NCBI RefSeq assembly: GCF_024345975.1
Contig: NZ_JAGQCD010000015.1
Coordinates: 1-64,000, forward strand
Length of the DNA stretch: 64,000 nt
From: Cyanobium sp. Cruz-8D1
Lineage (GTDB): Bacteria; Cyanobacteriota; Cyanobacteriia; PCC-6307; Cyanobiaceae
Reading direction: 5' to 3'
Below, piece by piece: positions 23,837 through 32,684 of the stretch. The notes beneath the pieces were generated by a model that saw nothing but the letters and a program-made list of their open reading frames with translations, was not told the origin of the DNA and did no database searches. Every line of letters starts with the position of its first letter. Within the stretch, counting starts at the first letter, position 1. The translations under genes were made by a program, and so were the position numbers.

Positions 23837-25728
23837 AGGCGGAACTGGCGGCGGAAGAAGGCTTCGGTGGCTTCGAGCACCGCGGTGCGCACGCCGCTGT
23901 CGCGGAAGCCGTGGCCCTCGGCTTCAAACAAGTGCAGTTCCGTTTCCAGTCCGCCTCGGCGCAGGGCTTCCACCATCTGCTCACTTTGACGCGCCGGCAC
24001 CACCCGGTCGTCCAGCCCATGGAAGAAGATCACCGGCACCGTGATTCGCCCCGCGTGCCGCAGCGGTGAACGGGCTTCGTAGAGGGCCCGGGCCCCGGGC
24101 CAGGGGCCGATCAGGGTTTCGGTGTAACTGGCCTCGAAGCGGTGATCCACTCCGAGCAGGGCCTCGGGATCGGCCACGGGGTAGCGGCAGGCGCCGGCTT
24201 GGAACACGTCGGTGAAGCACAGGGCCGCCAGCACGGTGAAACCGCCGGCGCTGCCGCCCTCGAAGGCCACCCGGTCCGGGTCGGCCTTGCCCGCCGCCAC
24301 CAGGGCCCGGGCGGCGCCGGCGCAGTCGGCCACATCCACCACGCCCCACTGGCCGTCGAGGCGCTGCCGGTAGGCCCGCCCGAAGCCGGTGGAGCCGCCG
24401 TAGTTCACATCCACGACGCCCCAGCCGCGGCTGGTCCAGAACTGGATGGCCAGGTTGAGCCCCGTGCCGGCCATGGCGGTGGGGCCGCTGTGGCCCTTGA
24501 CCAGCAGGGGGGCCTCGGCGCGGCTGCCCCCCCGGGGCGGGTAGTACCAGGCGTGGGTGGCCGCCCCGCCATGGCCGTCGAACCAGAGCGGCTCCGGCCG
24601 GCTGATCGCCTCGGCCGCCAGGGGCGCCGGGGCGGCCGGGGTGTGCTGCCAGCGGCCGCTGGCCGTGTCCAGCTCCAGCAGCCCCTGGCCGATCCCCGGC
24701 GCCCCGGCCACCGCCACCAGCCGGCCCGCTTCCGCCGTCAGGGCGGCCAGCTCATCGAAGGGCAGGGGGATCGGCTCAACGCTGCCGCCTTCGGCCCCCA
24801 GCCGGCCCAGCTGCCAGCGTCCCTGGCGGCAGATCGCCACCAGCAGCTGCGTGCCGTCCCAGGCCAGGGTGCGCAGGCCGTAGACCCACTGCGGGGTGGC
24901 GAATTCCGCCTCCAGGGGACACAGCGGCTGCCATGGCGGCGGGGTGTTTGTCCCCAGGGCAGCCACGTCCGCCAGCCGCTCCAGATTCCACCAGCCGCTG
25001 CGGTCGTTGGCCACCACCAGGGAACCGTCATCGAGCCAGAGCGGCTGGAACACCGAGATCCCCTGGAGATCCCCCGGCCCAGAGCCGGCGATGGGGCGGG
25101 CCTGCTGCAGCTGCCCCGCCGCGTCGATGGCGGCGAGCCAGAGCTGGCTGCGCTCCCAGGGCATGAAGGGCTGCTGCCAGGCCACCCAGGCCAGGTGGCC
25201 GCCGCCTGGGGCCAGCACGGCGTAGCCGCAGAAGTCCGCCGGCTGGTGCAGCAGCTCCGGTTCGCCCCCCGCCAGGGGCACGGCCACCAGCCGGTCGAGG
25301 CCGTCCTGCTCCATGACGCCGATCCAGCGCTGGCGCGGCCGGTCGATCAGGCCATCGGCGAAGGCTCGCGGCCGCTCCGGGTCGGGCGGGGCGGTGAGCC
25401 GCCGGGGTTCCCCGCCGCTGGCCAGGTCGAGCTGCCAGAGGCAGCGGTCGCCGTCATCGACGAACACCAGCTGGTCGCCTGCCACCGCATAGGCGCCGCC
25501 CCCGTACTCATGCACGCGGGTGCGCAGGTTCCAGGGCCCTGGGGTCAGGTCCACGGCCGCTTCGCCGGCCCCGCCTCGCCCCATCAAGGTGATGCGCCCC
25601 CGCTCACTGGGGCGCTGCTCCAGCCAGAAAAGGCGCCCCTCGTTCAGCCGCGGCTCGGCGACGCTGGTGGCCCTGCCCACCGCCACCTCGGCGGGCAGGG
25701 GGTCCGCTTCCTGCCACGACGCCCCCAC
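23833..25728 (-). CDS. S9 (prolyl oligopeptidase) family peptidase
   Basis: This 631-residue protein has a beta-propeller N-terminal part (NLRTRVHEYGGGAYAV, DPERPRAFADG) and a C-terminal alpha/beta-hydrolase domain. The catalytic Ser lies in FEGGSAGGFTVL near residue 492, Asp in HGLDDRVVP near 573 and His in EAEGHGFRD near 604. It is predicted to be a cytoplasmic dipeptidyl- or acylaminoacyl-peptidase. The GTG at 25728 was chosen because GGAGGG stands just upstream and the homologous sequence begins there; the open frame extends further, into the divergent def gene. It forms an operon with the GltS-like gene downstream. Confidence 0.88.
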   Translation of the reverse strand: MGASWQEADPLPAEVAVGRATSVAEPRLNEGRLFWLEQRPSERGRITLMGRGGAGEAAVDLTPGPWNLRTRVHEYGGGAYAVAGDQLVFVDDGDRCLWQLDLASGGEPRRLTAPPDPERPRAFADGLIDRPRQRWIGVMEQDGLDRLVAVPLAGGEPELLHQPADFCGYAVLAPGGGHLAWVAWQQPFMPWERSQLWLAAIDAAGQLQQARPIAGSGPGDLQGISVFQPLWLDDGSLVVANDRSGWWNLERLADVAALGTNTPPPWQPLCPLEAEFATPQWVYGLRTLAWDGTQLLVAICRQGRWQLGRLGAEGGSVEPIPLPFDELAALTAEAGRLVAVAGAPGIGQGLLELDTASGRWQHTPAAPAPLAAEAISRPEPLWFDGHGGAATHAWYYPPRGGSRAEAPLLVKGHSGPTAMAGTGLNLAIQFWTSRGWGVVDVNYGGSTGFGRAYRQRLDGQWGVVDVADCAGAARALVAAGKADPDRVAFEGGSAGGFTVLAALCFTDVFQAGACRYPVADPEALLGVDHRFEASYTETLIGPWPGARALYEARSPLRHAGRITVPVIFFHGLDDRVVPARQSEQMVEALRRGGLETELHLFEAEGHGFRDSGVRTAVLEATEAFFRRQFRL

Positions 25729-25781
25729 CCGAGCCCTCCGCAGGCTGCTTCTAGAATCGACCCATCGTTTCAGGTGACGTC

Positions 25782-26387
25782 TTGGCCCGCAGCTTCGCCC
25801 AGATGGCACGCTCCGCCGAGCAGGGTGGTCATTCCGTGTTGGTGCCGAAGGAGCCGGTGGAACGGCCCCCCCTTGAGATCCACAAGCTGGGGTCGAAGGA
25901 GCTGCGGGCCGCGGCCCGGCGCATCAGCAAGGTGGATGCCTCCATCCGCGACCTGGCCCGCGACATGCTTCGCAGCATGTACACCGCCAAGGGAATCGGC
26001 CTGGCGGCCCCCCAGGTGGGCGTGCATCGTCAGTTGCTGGTGATCGATCTGGATCTGGAAGAGGCCGCCACCCCGCCGCTGGTGCTGATCAACCCCGAGA
26101 TCACCGCCGCCGGCGCCTCCTTCAACACCTACGAGGAAGGCTGTCTCAGCATCCCCGGTGTCTATCTCGATGTGGTGCGTCCGTCGGTGGTGGAGGTGAC
26201 CTACCGCGACGAGACGGGGCGCCCCCGCCGCCTCAAGGCCGATGGCCTGCTGGCCCGCTGCATTCAGCACGAGCTGGACCATCTCAACGGCGTGCTGTTC
26301 GTCGATCGGGTCACCGACGAGCTCAGCCTCAACGACGGCCTGCAGCAGCAGGGCTTCCACCGCTCCGACGTCCAGTCGATCCGCTGA
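25782..26387 (+). CDS. def: Peptide deformylase
   Basis: Peptide deformylase removes the formyl group from the initiator Met of new proteins. The 201-residue protein has all three family motifs: GIGLAAPQVG near 68, EGCLSIPG near 119 with the metal-binding Cys, and QHELDHLNG near 164 with the two metal-binding His and the catalytic Glu. The N-terminal extension ARSFAQMARSAEQ is typical of picocyanobacterial homologues, which supports the TTG start at 25782. It is transcribed divergently from the S9 peptidase gene with 53 bases between starts. Confidence 0.95.
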   Translation: MARSFAQMARSAEQGGHSVLVPKEPVERPPLEIHKLGSKELRAAARRISKVDASIRDLARDMLRSMYTAKGIGLAAPQVGVHRQLLVIDLDLEEAATPPLVLINPEITAAGASFNTYEEGCLSIPGVYLDVVRPSVVEVTYRDETGRPRRLKADGLLARCIQHELDHLNGVLFVDRVTDELSLNDGLQQQGFHRSDVQSIR

Positions 26388-26392
26388 TCCCC

Positions 26393-26590
26393 ATGCCGAT
26401 GAAACCCCTGGCCGGCGTCTTCCTGGGCCTGGCCTGCCTGCTTGGCATCGCGGCCACCGGATCGATCTTCGAGCTCTCCTACGGCGACCCTGACCTCGGT
26501 GTCCAGGCCACCCGCTGGATCCTGGCCGGCAGCCTGCCGGGCACGGTGCTGGCGTTGCTGGTGGCGATCCGCATCAACAAGCCCGCCTGA
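26393..26590 (+). CDS. Small two-helix membrane protein
   Basis: This 65-residue protein has two hydrophobic segments (LAGVFLGLACLLGIAATGSIF and WILAGSLPGTVLALLVAI) joined by a short polar turn (YGDPDLGVQ), and a basic end (RINKPA). It starts five bases after def and is probably co-transcribed with it. It looks like a conserved hypothetical protein of picocyanobacteria; the function is unknown. The in-frame ATG at 26399 is an alternative start. Confidence 0.65.
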   Translation: MPMKPLAGVFLGLACLLGIAATGSIFELSYGDPDLGVQATRWILAGSLPGTVLALLVAIRINKPA

Positions 26591-26690
26591 TCCGGTGCTG
26601 CCTGCCTGGCCGGCCCGACAACCGGCCGGCTGATTGGGACATCTGGGCTGGTTTCCGGCGGTTGCCGTTCATACGATTCAGGCCGCTTCG

Positions 26691-27383
26691 ATGACTGCCG
26701 TGACCCTTCCCCTGCTCCGCCGCGCAGGCCTGGCGGCGCTGACGCTGCTGGCGACCAGCCTGGCCATCGCCTCGCCTGTCCCGGTCCGCGCCGCCGCCCT
26801 GTTCGCCGCCGCCGAGGTGGACCAGCAGAAATTTCTGCTGGTGGCCGCCCCCATCGGCAGCAAGGGCGAGAAGGCCCAGCTGAACATCTACGAGCAGCTC
26901 AAGCCCGTCCGGCCCTGCTTTGAGGTGGGGGAGGGCACGCCGGCTCCGGTGAACCCCCTGCTGGCCACCTTCGACTTCACCGGCATCTGCAACCGGTACA
27001 TCGATGCCAACGGCTATTCGGTGCGGGTGGGGGGGCAGGATCTGGCCACCTCCTACCGGCTGATGGTGACCCGCAGCGGCGGCGACATGCTGCTGCTGGC
27101 CTTCCCCACCAAGGCCGGAGCCGGCCCGGAGATGGTGGTGGCCCGCACCCGGGGCAGCGCCCCGGGCTTCCTCAAGTTCCAGCTGGAGCCTGGTTGGCGG
27201 CTGATGCGGCGCCAGTTCGGCGGCCGCAACCTTGGCCATCTCTATGTCTATGCCGACAGCTGGCCGGGGACGGCGGCGACCGCCGCCCAGCCCCAGACGA
27301 CCACGGTGGAGCCCTCCCAGCCCCAGCCCGCCCAGCAGCCCCTGGCCCCGCCGGCGCTCCTCCTCCCGGCCAACAAGCTCTGA
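26691..27383 (+). CDS. DUF3747 domain protein, secreted
   Basis: This 230-residue protein has a signal peptide (LLRRAGLAALTLLATSLAIASPVPVRA), then the cyanobacterial DUF3747 domain: FAAAEVDQQKFLLVAAPIG, LNIYEQLKPVRPCFE, NPLLATFDFTGICNRYIDAN and VRVGGQDLATSYRL. The last 40 residues are Pro/Gln-rich and disordered. The domain's role is unknown; the signal peptide puts it outside the cytoplasm. The ATG at 26691 was chosen for its signal peptide. It is followed by rpsU after 58 bases, probably from a separate promoter. Confidence 0.85.
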   Translation: MTAVTLPLLRRAGLAALTLLATSLAIASPVPVRAAALFAAAEVDQQKFLLVAAPIGSKGEKAQLNIYEQLKPVRPCFEVGEGTPAPVNPLLATFDFTGICNRYIDANGYSVRVGGQDLATSYRLMVTRSGGDMLLLAFPTKAGAGPEMVVARTRGSAPGFLKFQLEPGWRLMRRQFGGRNLGHLYVYADSWPGTAATAAQPQTTTVEPSQPQPAQQPLAPPALLLPANKL

Positions 27384-27441
27384 GGGAGGGGCGAACCCCG
27401 CTTGCTAGGGTGCAACGCTGCGCACGTCTCAGCAGTACTTC

Positions 27442-27612
27442 ATGACCCAGGTCACCGTCGGCGAAAATGAAGGCATTGAATCGGCCCTGCGCCGCTTCAA
27501 GCGCCAGGTGTCCAAGGCGGGCATCTTTGCCGATCTGAAGCGGCTGCGCCACCACGAAACCCCCACCGAGAAGTACAAGCGCAAGGCCCAGCAGCGCCGC
27601 CGTCGCCGCTGA
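27442..27612 (+). CDS. rpsU: 30S ribosomal protein S21
   Basis: This 56-residue, strongly basic protein has the S21 signature [20 protein letters not shown] and a C-terminal Arg tract ([13 protein letters not shown]). It binds the 30S subunit near the anti-Shine-Dalgarno region and aids initiation. The length and the tail match cyanobacterial S21. A probable intrinsic terminator follows immediately. Confidence 0.95.
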   Translation: MTQVTVGENEGIESALRRFKRQVSKAGIFADLKRLRHHETPTEKYKRKAQQRRRRR

Positions 27613-27635
27613 GCCCCCCGGGGGCTTCGCCTTTT
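27612..27635 (+). terminator. Probable intrinsic terminator of rpsU
   Basis: AGCCCC (from 27612) pairs with GGGGCT (to 27626) in a GC-rich hairpin with a very short loop, followed by TCGCCTTTT. It is close to a classical intrinsic terminator. Confidence 0.55.
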
Positions 27636-27704
27636 CGGGTGCTTCTACCTGTTGCCTGGCCCCCCGTCCTTGATCAGGCTGGGGGAGTCATTGCTTCAGG
27701 TTCC

Positions 27705-27893
27705 ATGGGCCATCCGGTCGCCTCAACGGCAGACCAGCCAAGGTCTGCCTCCATTCTTCAAAGAATCAGCCGCTGGCTGGCGGAGACCATCAATCACGCC
27801 TGGGGCAACCCGGCCGAAGAAGCCCAGCACCGGCCCCCGGCGATCGGTGTGCAGCCCTACAGCGGCGAGACCGTCCGCGGCCGCCGCCGCTGA
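27705..27893 (+). CDS. Small conserved-looking protein of unknown function
   Basis: This 62-residue frame has an amphipathic helix with ILQRISRWLAETINHAWGNP and a tail PPAIGVQPYSGETVRGRRR. The pattern of a helix, then P-x-I-G-V-Q-P-Y, then a basic end is similar to short hypothetical proteins I recall from cyanobacteria. There is no membrane segment. The start is uncertain; an in-frame upstream start near 27639 exists. It lies alone between rpsU and the convergent comM gene. Confidence 0.5.
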   Translation: MGHPVASTADQPRSASILQRISRWLAETINHAWGNPAEEAQHRPPAIGVQPYSGETVRGRRR

Positions 27894-27931
27894 CTCCAGC
27901 CTCCCCAGCCCGCTCCAAGCCGCACACCGTC

Positions 27932-29473
27932 TCAGTCGACCCGGTCAAAGGAGCGGTAAGTGAGGGCCTCGGCGATGGCGGCGTTCGACACCCGGGTCTC
28001 GCCGGCCAGATCGGCAATCGTGCGGGCCACCCGCAGCACCCGCTCCGCCCCCCTGGCGGACAGGCGCCGCTGGCCGATGGCCCGTTCCCACAGGGCCAGC
28101 GCCTCCGGCATCGGGTTCACGATCGCGGCCAGGGCCGGACCCTCCAGTTGGCCATTGGCCGCCCCTGCCGGATTGCGCTGGCCCATCCGCCGCCGGGCCG
28201 CCGCCACCCGCTCGGCCACCACGGCGCTCGATTCGCCGGCAGCGGGGCGTTCCTTTGTTCCCTCCCGATAGGCCCCGCCCAGGTCGCGGGCCTCGGGGCG
28301 CCGCATCACCACCTGCAGGTCGATCCGGTCCAGCAGCGGTCCTGAGAGCCGTCCCCAGTGGCGCCGCCGCTGGGCTTCGCCGCAGCGGCAGCTCTGGCTG
28401 GGATCGCCATACCAGCCGCAGGGGCAGGGATTGGTGGCGGCCACCAGGAGCACCCGGCAAGGGAAGCGACAGCGCTGCTGGGCCCGACTGATCCACAGTT
28501 CCCCCTCCTCCAGGGGCTGGCGCAACTGGTCGAGCACCTCACGGCGGAACTCCGCCAGCTCATCGAGGAACAGCACGCCGTGGTGGGCCAGGCTCAGTTC
28601 CCCAGGCCTGGGCAGGGCCCCGCCACCCACCAATGCGGCGGCGGAGCAGCCGTGGTGGGGGCTGCGGAAGGGGCGCTGCCGCCGCAGGCCGGCCCCCTCC
28701 CCCAGAAGCCCGGCCAGGGAATGGAGCTGGGTGACCTCCAGGGCCTCCTGGTGAGCCAGGGGCGGCAGCAGAGGCGGCAGCCGCCGGGCCAGCATCGTCT
28801 TGCCGCTGCCGGGCGCCCCCACCAGCAGCAGGTGGTGGCCCCCGGCAGCGGCGATCTCCAGGGCCCGCCGGCCATGGGCCTGGCCGCGCACCTCAGCCAG
28901 GTCGGGGCCGGCGGCCGGCGGTGGGGGCGGGGCCGCGGCGACGGGTGCCGCCCGGACTTGCCCCGGATCCCGCAGCAGGGTCACCACCTCCACCAGATGC
29001 TCGGCCCCCCAGACGCTGAGCCCCTCCACCAGGGCGGCTTCCGTGGCATTGGCCGCCGGCACCACCAGGGCCCGGGCCCCGTGCCGCCGCGCCGCCAGGG
29101 CCAGGGCCAGCACTCCCCGGATCGGCCGCAGCCGGCCGTCGAGGCCCAGCTCCCCGGCGCTCCAGATCCCCTCCACTTCGGCGCCGGCCAGCTGCTGGCT
29201 GGCCACCAGCAGCCCCAGGGCGATGGGCAGATCGAAGCCGGGGCCGGCCTTGGGCAGGTCGGCGGGGGCCAGGTTGACCACCACCCGGGTCAGGGGCACC
29301 CGCAGGCCGCCGTTGCGCAGCGCCCCCCGCACCCGCTCCCGCGACTCCTGGGCCGCCGCATCCGCCAGACCCACCACCCGCAGCCCCGGCAGCCCCGGGG
29401 CGATGTCCACCTCCACCGTCACCGGCAGGGCCTCCAGGCCCCGCAGGGCCCCGCTGCTGCACCGTGCCAACAT
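27932..29473 (-). CDS. comM: YifB/ComM family AAA+ ATPase (Mg-chelatase-like)
   Basis: ComM is a hexameric helicase that aids branch migration during natural transformation. The 513-residue protein has the N-terminal lon-protease-like fold (VEVDIAPGLPGLRVVGL, VNLAPADLPKAG), the AAA+ core with Walker A VGAPGSGKTMLA near residue 222, Walker B GVLFLDELAEF, the zinc-finger-like CPCGWYGDPSQSCRC, and the C-terminal domain LSARGAERVLRVARTIADL. The start MLARCSSGALRGLE is family-typical; a GTG five codons upstream at 29488 is the alternative. Its presence fits the natural competence known in some Synechococcus. Confidence 0.92.
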   Translation of the reverse strand: MLARCSSGALRGLEALPVTVEVDIAPGLPGLRVVGLADAAAQESRERVRGALRNGGLRVPLTRVVVNLAPADLPKAGPGFDLPIALGLLVASQQLAGAEVEGIWSAGELGLDGRLRPIRGVLALALAARRHGARALVVPAANATEAALVEGLSVWGAEHLVEVVTLLRDPGQVRAAPVAAAPPPPPAAGPDLAEVRGQAHGRRALEIAAAGGHHLLLVGAPGSGKTMLARRLPPLLPPLAHQEALEVTQLHSLAGLLGEGAGLRRQRPFRSPHHGCSAAALVGGGALPRPGELSLAHHGVLFLDELAEFRREVLDQLRQPLEEGELWISRAQQRCRFPCRVLLVAATNPCPCGWYGDPSQSCRCGEAQRRRHWGRLSGPLLDRIDLQVVMRRPEARDLGGAYREGTKERPAAGESSAVVAERVAAARRRMGQRNPAGAANGQLEGPALAAIVNPMPEALALWERAIGQRRLSARGAERVLRVARTIADLAGETRVSNAAIAEALTYRSFDRVD

Positions 29474-29529
29474 CCCCTTGGAGCTCACTGCCTGTTCAGT
29501 TCCACCTCCCGACCACTCCCCGGCGTCCC

Positions 29530-29874
29530 ATGGCCAGCAGCGACACCATCTTCGGCCGCATCCTGCGCGGCGAGATCCCCTGCCAGGAGGTGTACGCCGA
29601 CGACCTCTGCCTGGCCTTCCGGGATGTGACTCCCCAGGCGCCGGTGCACGTGCTGGTGATTCCCCGCGAGCCGATCGCCCAGCTGGGCGAGGCCACGGAC
29701 GCGCACCAGGCCCTGCTGGGCCACCTGCTGCTGGTGGCCGCCAAGGTGGCCCGGCTGGAGGGGCTCGACAGCTGGCGCACCGTGATCAACAGCGGCGCCG
29801 ACGCCGGCCAGACCGTGTTCCACCTGCACCTGCACGTGATCGGCGGCCGTCCGCTGGCCTGGCCGCCGGGCTGA
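29530..29874 (+). CDS. HIT family hydrolase
   Basis: This 114-residue protein of the histidine-triad HINT branch begins with TIFGRILRGEIPCQEVY and FRDVTPQAPVHVLVIPR. It carries the triad HLHLHVIGG near residues 98-106 and ends with GRPLAWPPG, as HINT-type proteins do. It hydrolyses purine nucleoside phosphoramidates or AMP-linked compounds in the cytoplasm; the physiological substrate is unknown. It starts divergently from comM and lies 70 bases before an ABC exporter gene on the same strand. Confidence 0.92.
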   Translation: MASSDTIFGRILRGEIPCQEVYADDLCLAFRDVTPQAPVHVLVIPREPIAQLGEATDAHQALLGHLLLVAAKVARLEGLDSWRTVINSGADAGQTVFHLHLHVIGGRPLAWPPG

Positions 29875-29944
29875 TCACCGGCTGCACACCGCGGCCCCGG
29901 CCGGGTCGGGCCGGCGGGGAGAATGGCGCGATCCGCCCGCTGCC

Positions 29945-31966
29945 ATGACCCCCCTGAAGGCCCTTCGCGAGCAGCTGGGCAAGCTGCAGCGCCTGGCCCA
30001 GCCCTACTTCCTGCCCCTCGACGAGGGCGGCGGTGGCAGCGGCCAGTTCCTGCTCCTGGTGGTGGCCCTGCTGGCGGTGGTGGTGGGCTTCACCCTGCTG
30101 CTGCTCACCGGGGTGGTGGCCGCGGCCGGTGCCTGGATCCCCGAGCTGCGCAGCCGCTTCCTGCCCGGGGTGCCCGAGCAGGTGGCCGCGGTCTGGAGCG
30201 GACCGATCGGCCTTGTGGTCATGGTGCTGTTCGCCGCCGGCCTGGGCGCCTTCATCAGCCTGAGGGCCAAGCTGCGCCAGGGGCGCTGGCTGCCCTGGTT
30301 GCTGCTCGGCATCATCGCCCTGCTGATCCTGGTGATCAACGGCATCAACGTGGGCATCAGCTTCATCGCCCGGAACATCGAGAACGCCCTGGTCGCCTAC
30401 AAGGCGGAGGAGTTCTGGAAGATCGTCGCGATCTATGCCTTCTGCCTGGTGCTGGCCCTGCCGATCCGAGCCATTCAGAGCTACCTGATTCCCAAGCTGG
30501 GTCTGCTGTGGCGGGAGTGGCTCAGCGGCCGCATGTTGGGCCGCTACCTCACCAACCGGGCCTACTACGTTCTCAATCCCAACGATGAAAGCGTTGAGGA
30601 GATCGACAACCCGGACCAACGGATCTCCCAGGACGCGGCCAGCTTCACGGCCACCAGTCTGAGCGTGACGGTGGAGATCATCTCCGCCCTGCTGACCTTC
30701 TTCAGCTTCATCATCGTTCTCTGGAGCATCAACCAAACCCTGGCCCTGTGGCTGCTGGGCTATTCGGTGGTGGGCACGGCCCTGATCGTGTTCGCCAGCC
30801 GCAAGCTGGTGAATCTGAACTACCAGCAGCTCAAGCTGGAGGCCGATTTCCGCTACGGCCTGGTTCACATCCGCGACAATGCCGAATCGATTGCCTTTTA
30901 TCGGGGCGAGCGCCAGGAGCAGAAGGAAGGGGAACGCCGCCTTGACGGCGTGATCGTCAACTACAATCGGCTGATCATCTGGGAGGCGCTGATCAGCGTC
31001 ATCCAGCGCTCCTACGACTATTTCTCCCGCTTCCTGCCCTGGTTGGTGATCGCGCCGATCTACTTCGCCAAGGAGGTCGATTTCGGTGTCTTCGGCCAGG
31101 CCAGCATCGCCTTCTCCCAGGTGTTGTTCTCGGTCAGCTACATCGTCAACAACATCGACCGGCTGGCCGCCTTCTCCGCCTCCATCAGCCGCCTCGAGGG
31201 CTTCCAGGGCAAGGTGGAGTCGATCAGCGCCGAGATGGCCGAGTTCGTGGCCGCCGAGCAGGCCACAGCTGTGGGCGCCATGGGCGCCGGTGCCTGTGCC
31301 GTGCGCCCGGAATCGATCCTGGTCAGCCATGTGGATCTGGTGCCGCCCCGCACCAGCCGTCTGCTGGTGAGCGACCTCAGCCTGGAGGTGACCGCCAGCC
31401 AGCGGCTGCTGGTGGTAGGGCCCTCGGGCTGCGGCAAGACCTCCTTCCTGCGCCTGGTGAGTGGCCTCTGGCCGCCCGCTGCCGGCAGCGTGCAGCGGCC
31501 GCCGGTGGGCGAGTTGATGTTCATTCCCCAGAAGCCCTACATGCTGCTGGGCAGCCTGCGGGAGCAGCTCTGCTACCCCCAGCCCCCCGATCGCTTCAGC
31601 GACGAGCAGCTGCGCCATGTGCTCGAGGAGGTGCGCCTGCCCGAACTGGTGCACCGCTACCCCGACCTGGACATCAAGCAGGACTGGCCCCGGCTGCTCT
31701 CCCTCGGCGAGCAGCAGCGCCTGGCCTTCGCCCGGCTGCTGCTCAACTCGCCCCGGTTCGTGGTGCTCGACGAGGCCACCAGCGCCCTTGACATCACCAC
31801 CGAGAAGGCCCTCTACGAACTGCTGGTGCAGCGGGAGATGGCCTTCGTGAGCGTGGGCCACCGGCCTACCCTCACCGCTTACCACGACACGGTGCTGGAG
31901 CTCGATGGCAACGCCGGCTGGCGCCTGCTTCCGGCGGCCGGCTATACCTTTGGCCGCGAGGACTGA
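29945..31966 (+). CDS. ABC transporter ATPase/permease of the SbmA/BacA-like (ABC_membrane_2) group
   Basis: This 673-residue half transporter has about six membrane helices at residues 30-370 and an unusual first hydrophobic pair separated by a loop. The characteristic EEIDNPDQRISQDAASF of the ABCD/SbmA-type permease follows, then an ATPase domain. Walker A is GPSGCGKTS near 492, the signature is LSLGEQQRLAF near 585 and Walker B is FVVLDEATSALD near 605. The family moves acyl-CoA, cobalamin or peptides; the substrate here is not known. It would work as a homodimer in the inner or thylakoid membrane. The hli gene follows after four bases, so they share an mRNA. Confidence 0.9.
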   Translation: MTPLKALREQLGKLQRLAQPYFLPLDEGGGGSGQFLLLVVALLAVVVGFTLLLLTGVVAAAGAWIPELRSRFLPGVPEQVAAVWSGPIGLVVMVLFAAGLGAFISLRAKLRQGRWLPWLLLGIIALLILVINGINVGISFIARNIENALVAYKAEEFWKIVAIYAFCLVLALPIRAIQSYLIPKLGLLWREWLSGRMLGRYLTNRAYYVLNPNDESVEEIDNPDQRISQDAASFTATSLSVTVEIISALLTFFSFIIVLWSINQTLALWLLGYSVVGTALIVFASRKLVNLNYQQLKLEADFRYGLVHIRDNAESIAFYRGERQEQKEGERRLDGVIVNYNRLIIWEALISVIQRSYDYFSRFLPWLVIAPIYFAKEVDFGVFGQASIAFSQVLFSVSYIVNNIDRLAAFSASISRLEGFQGKVESISAEMAEFVAAEQATAVGAMGAGACAVRPESILVSHVDLVPPRTSRLLVSDLSLEVTASQRLLVVGPSGCGKTSFLRLVSGLWPPAAGSVQRPPVGELMFIPQKPYMLLGSLREQLCYPQPPDRFSDEQLRHVLEEVRLPELVHRYPDLDIKQDWPRLLSLGEQQRLAFARLLLNSPRFVVLDEATSALDITTEKALYELLVQREMAFVSVGHRPTLTAYHDTVLELDGNAGWRLLPAAGYTFGRED

Positions 31967-31970
31967 TCCG

Positions 31971-32171
31971 ATGAGCGACCCTTCCGCCACCCCATCCGGC
32001 GACACCCCGCCCGCCACCAGCGCCACCACCTCGGAGGTGCCGGCCTTCGGCTGGAGCGGCTACGCCGAGCGGGTCAACGGCCGTTTCGCCATGCTCGGCT
32101 TCGTCGCCGTGCTGCTGGTCGAGGCCCTCAGCCACGACACCTTCCTGCACTGGGCGGGCCTGGTGCCCTGA
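31971..32171 (+). CDS. hli: High-light-inducible protein (Hlip)
   Basis: This 66-residue, single-helix member of the chlorophyll-a/b-binding-like family has the signature AERVNGRFAMLGFVAVLLVEALS, with the Glu, Asn and Arg that bind chlorophyll. The N-terminal 25 residues are Ser/Thr/Pro-rich. Hlips protect photosystems and chlorophyll synthesis under excess light in thylakoid membranes. Placement four bases after an ABC exporter gene suggests joint expression. The stop codon lies in a palindrome shared with the convergent lipoprotein gene. Confidence 0.93.
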   Translation: MSDPSATPSGDTPPATSATTSEVPAFGWSGYAERVNGRFAMLGFVAVLLVEALSHDTFLHWAGLVP

Positions 32172-32178
32172 TCAGGGC
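32165..32178. terminator. Palindrome holding both stop codons of a convergent pair
   Basis: GCCCTGATCAGGGC is a perfect 14-bp palindrome. It contains the TGA of hli and, directly next to it, the stop codon of the opposite lipoprotein gene. It can form a 5-bp stem with a GATC loop on either transcript. A bidirectional terminator is inferred. Confidence 0.45.
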
Positions 32179-32684
32179 AGCGCGATCAGATCCACCTGCC
32201 ACTGGCCCTGGCGGCTCACCTCCACCGCCAGTTCGCGGCCATCGCCCCGCAGGGACACCCGGCGCGGCACGCCAGGGGGCTGCAGCGGCACCGGCTGCAG
32301 GGCCATCAGGTTGCGGCGGTAAAGCACCAGCTCGGTGCGGCCCTCCAGCTGGCGCACCAGGGCCAGCCGCTCACCGCGGCCATCCACCGCCACGCTCAGG
32401 GGCTGGGCATCGGGCCGCTCCAGCCCCGGCAGGGGCACCGGTTGCTGGCGCTGCAGATCCACCAGCTGCACCCGGTCGCGGCCGCCCTGGCTGACGATCA
32501 GGGCCAGCCAGTCGCCGGAGAGGGCGGGGGCCCGGGCGGGGCCGGCGGCCTCAAGGCGTTGATTGAGGCCCACCAGGGGCTGGGGCAGGGGCGCCAGGCA
32601 GCCCGCCAGCAGCAGCGGCAGGCCGCCCGCCACCGCGACGGCCACTGTCGCCGCCCGAACCAGGCTGCCGGAGCGCCGCGTCAT
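32172..32684 (-). CDS. TolB-like lipoprotein, second of a tandem pair
   Basis: This 170-residue protein has a signal peptide (RAATVAVAVAGGLPLLLAGC) with a lipobox LLAGC. It then has beta-propeller-like repeats, such as ALSGDWLALIVSQGGRDRVQL, LSVAVDGRGERLALVRQ and VSLRGDGRELAVEVSRQGQW, that resemble WD40/TolB blades. It is paralogous to the upstream gene, and its ATG overlaps that gene's stop (ATGA). Too few blades are present for a complete propeller, so two copies or both paralogues may assemble together. The function is unknown; envelope location is inferred from the lipobox. Confidence 0.78.
   Translation of the reverse strand: MTRRSGSLVRAATVAVAVAGGLPLLLAGCLAPLPQPLVGLNQRLEAAGPARAPALSGDWLALIVSQGGRDRVQLVDLQRQQPVPLPGLERPDAQPLSVAVDGRGERLALVRQLEGRTELVLYRRNLMALQPVPLQPPGVPRRVSLRGDGRELAVEVSRQGQWQVDLIALP

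Noticed and set aside
24142-26043. A 633-codon plus-strand open frame opposite the S9 peptidase
   Set aside because: It is antisense to a gene with an intact catalytic triad and has no recognisable domain.
29786-32029. A 747-codon minus-strand open frame opposite the ABC exporter
   Set aside because: It is antisense and low-complexity; the exporter on the plus strand has all ABC motifs.
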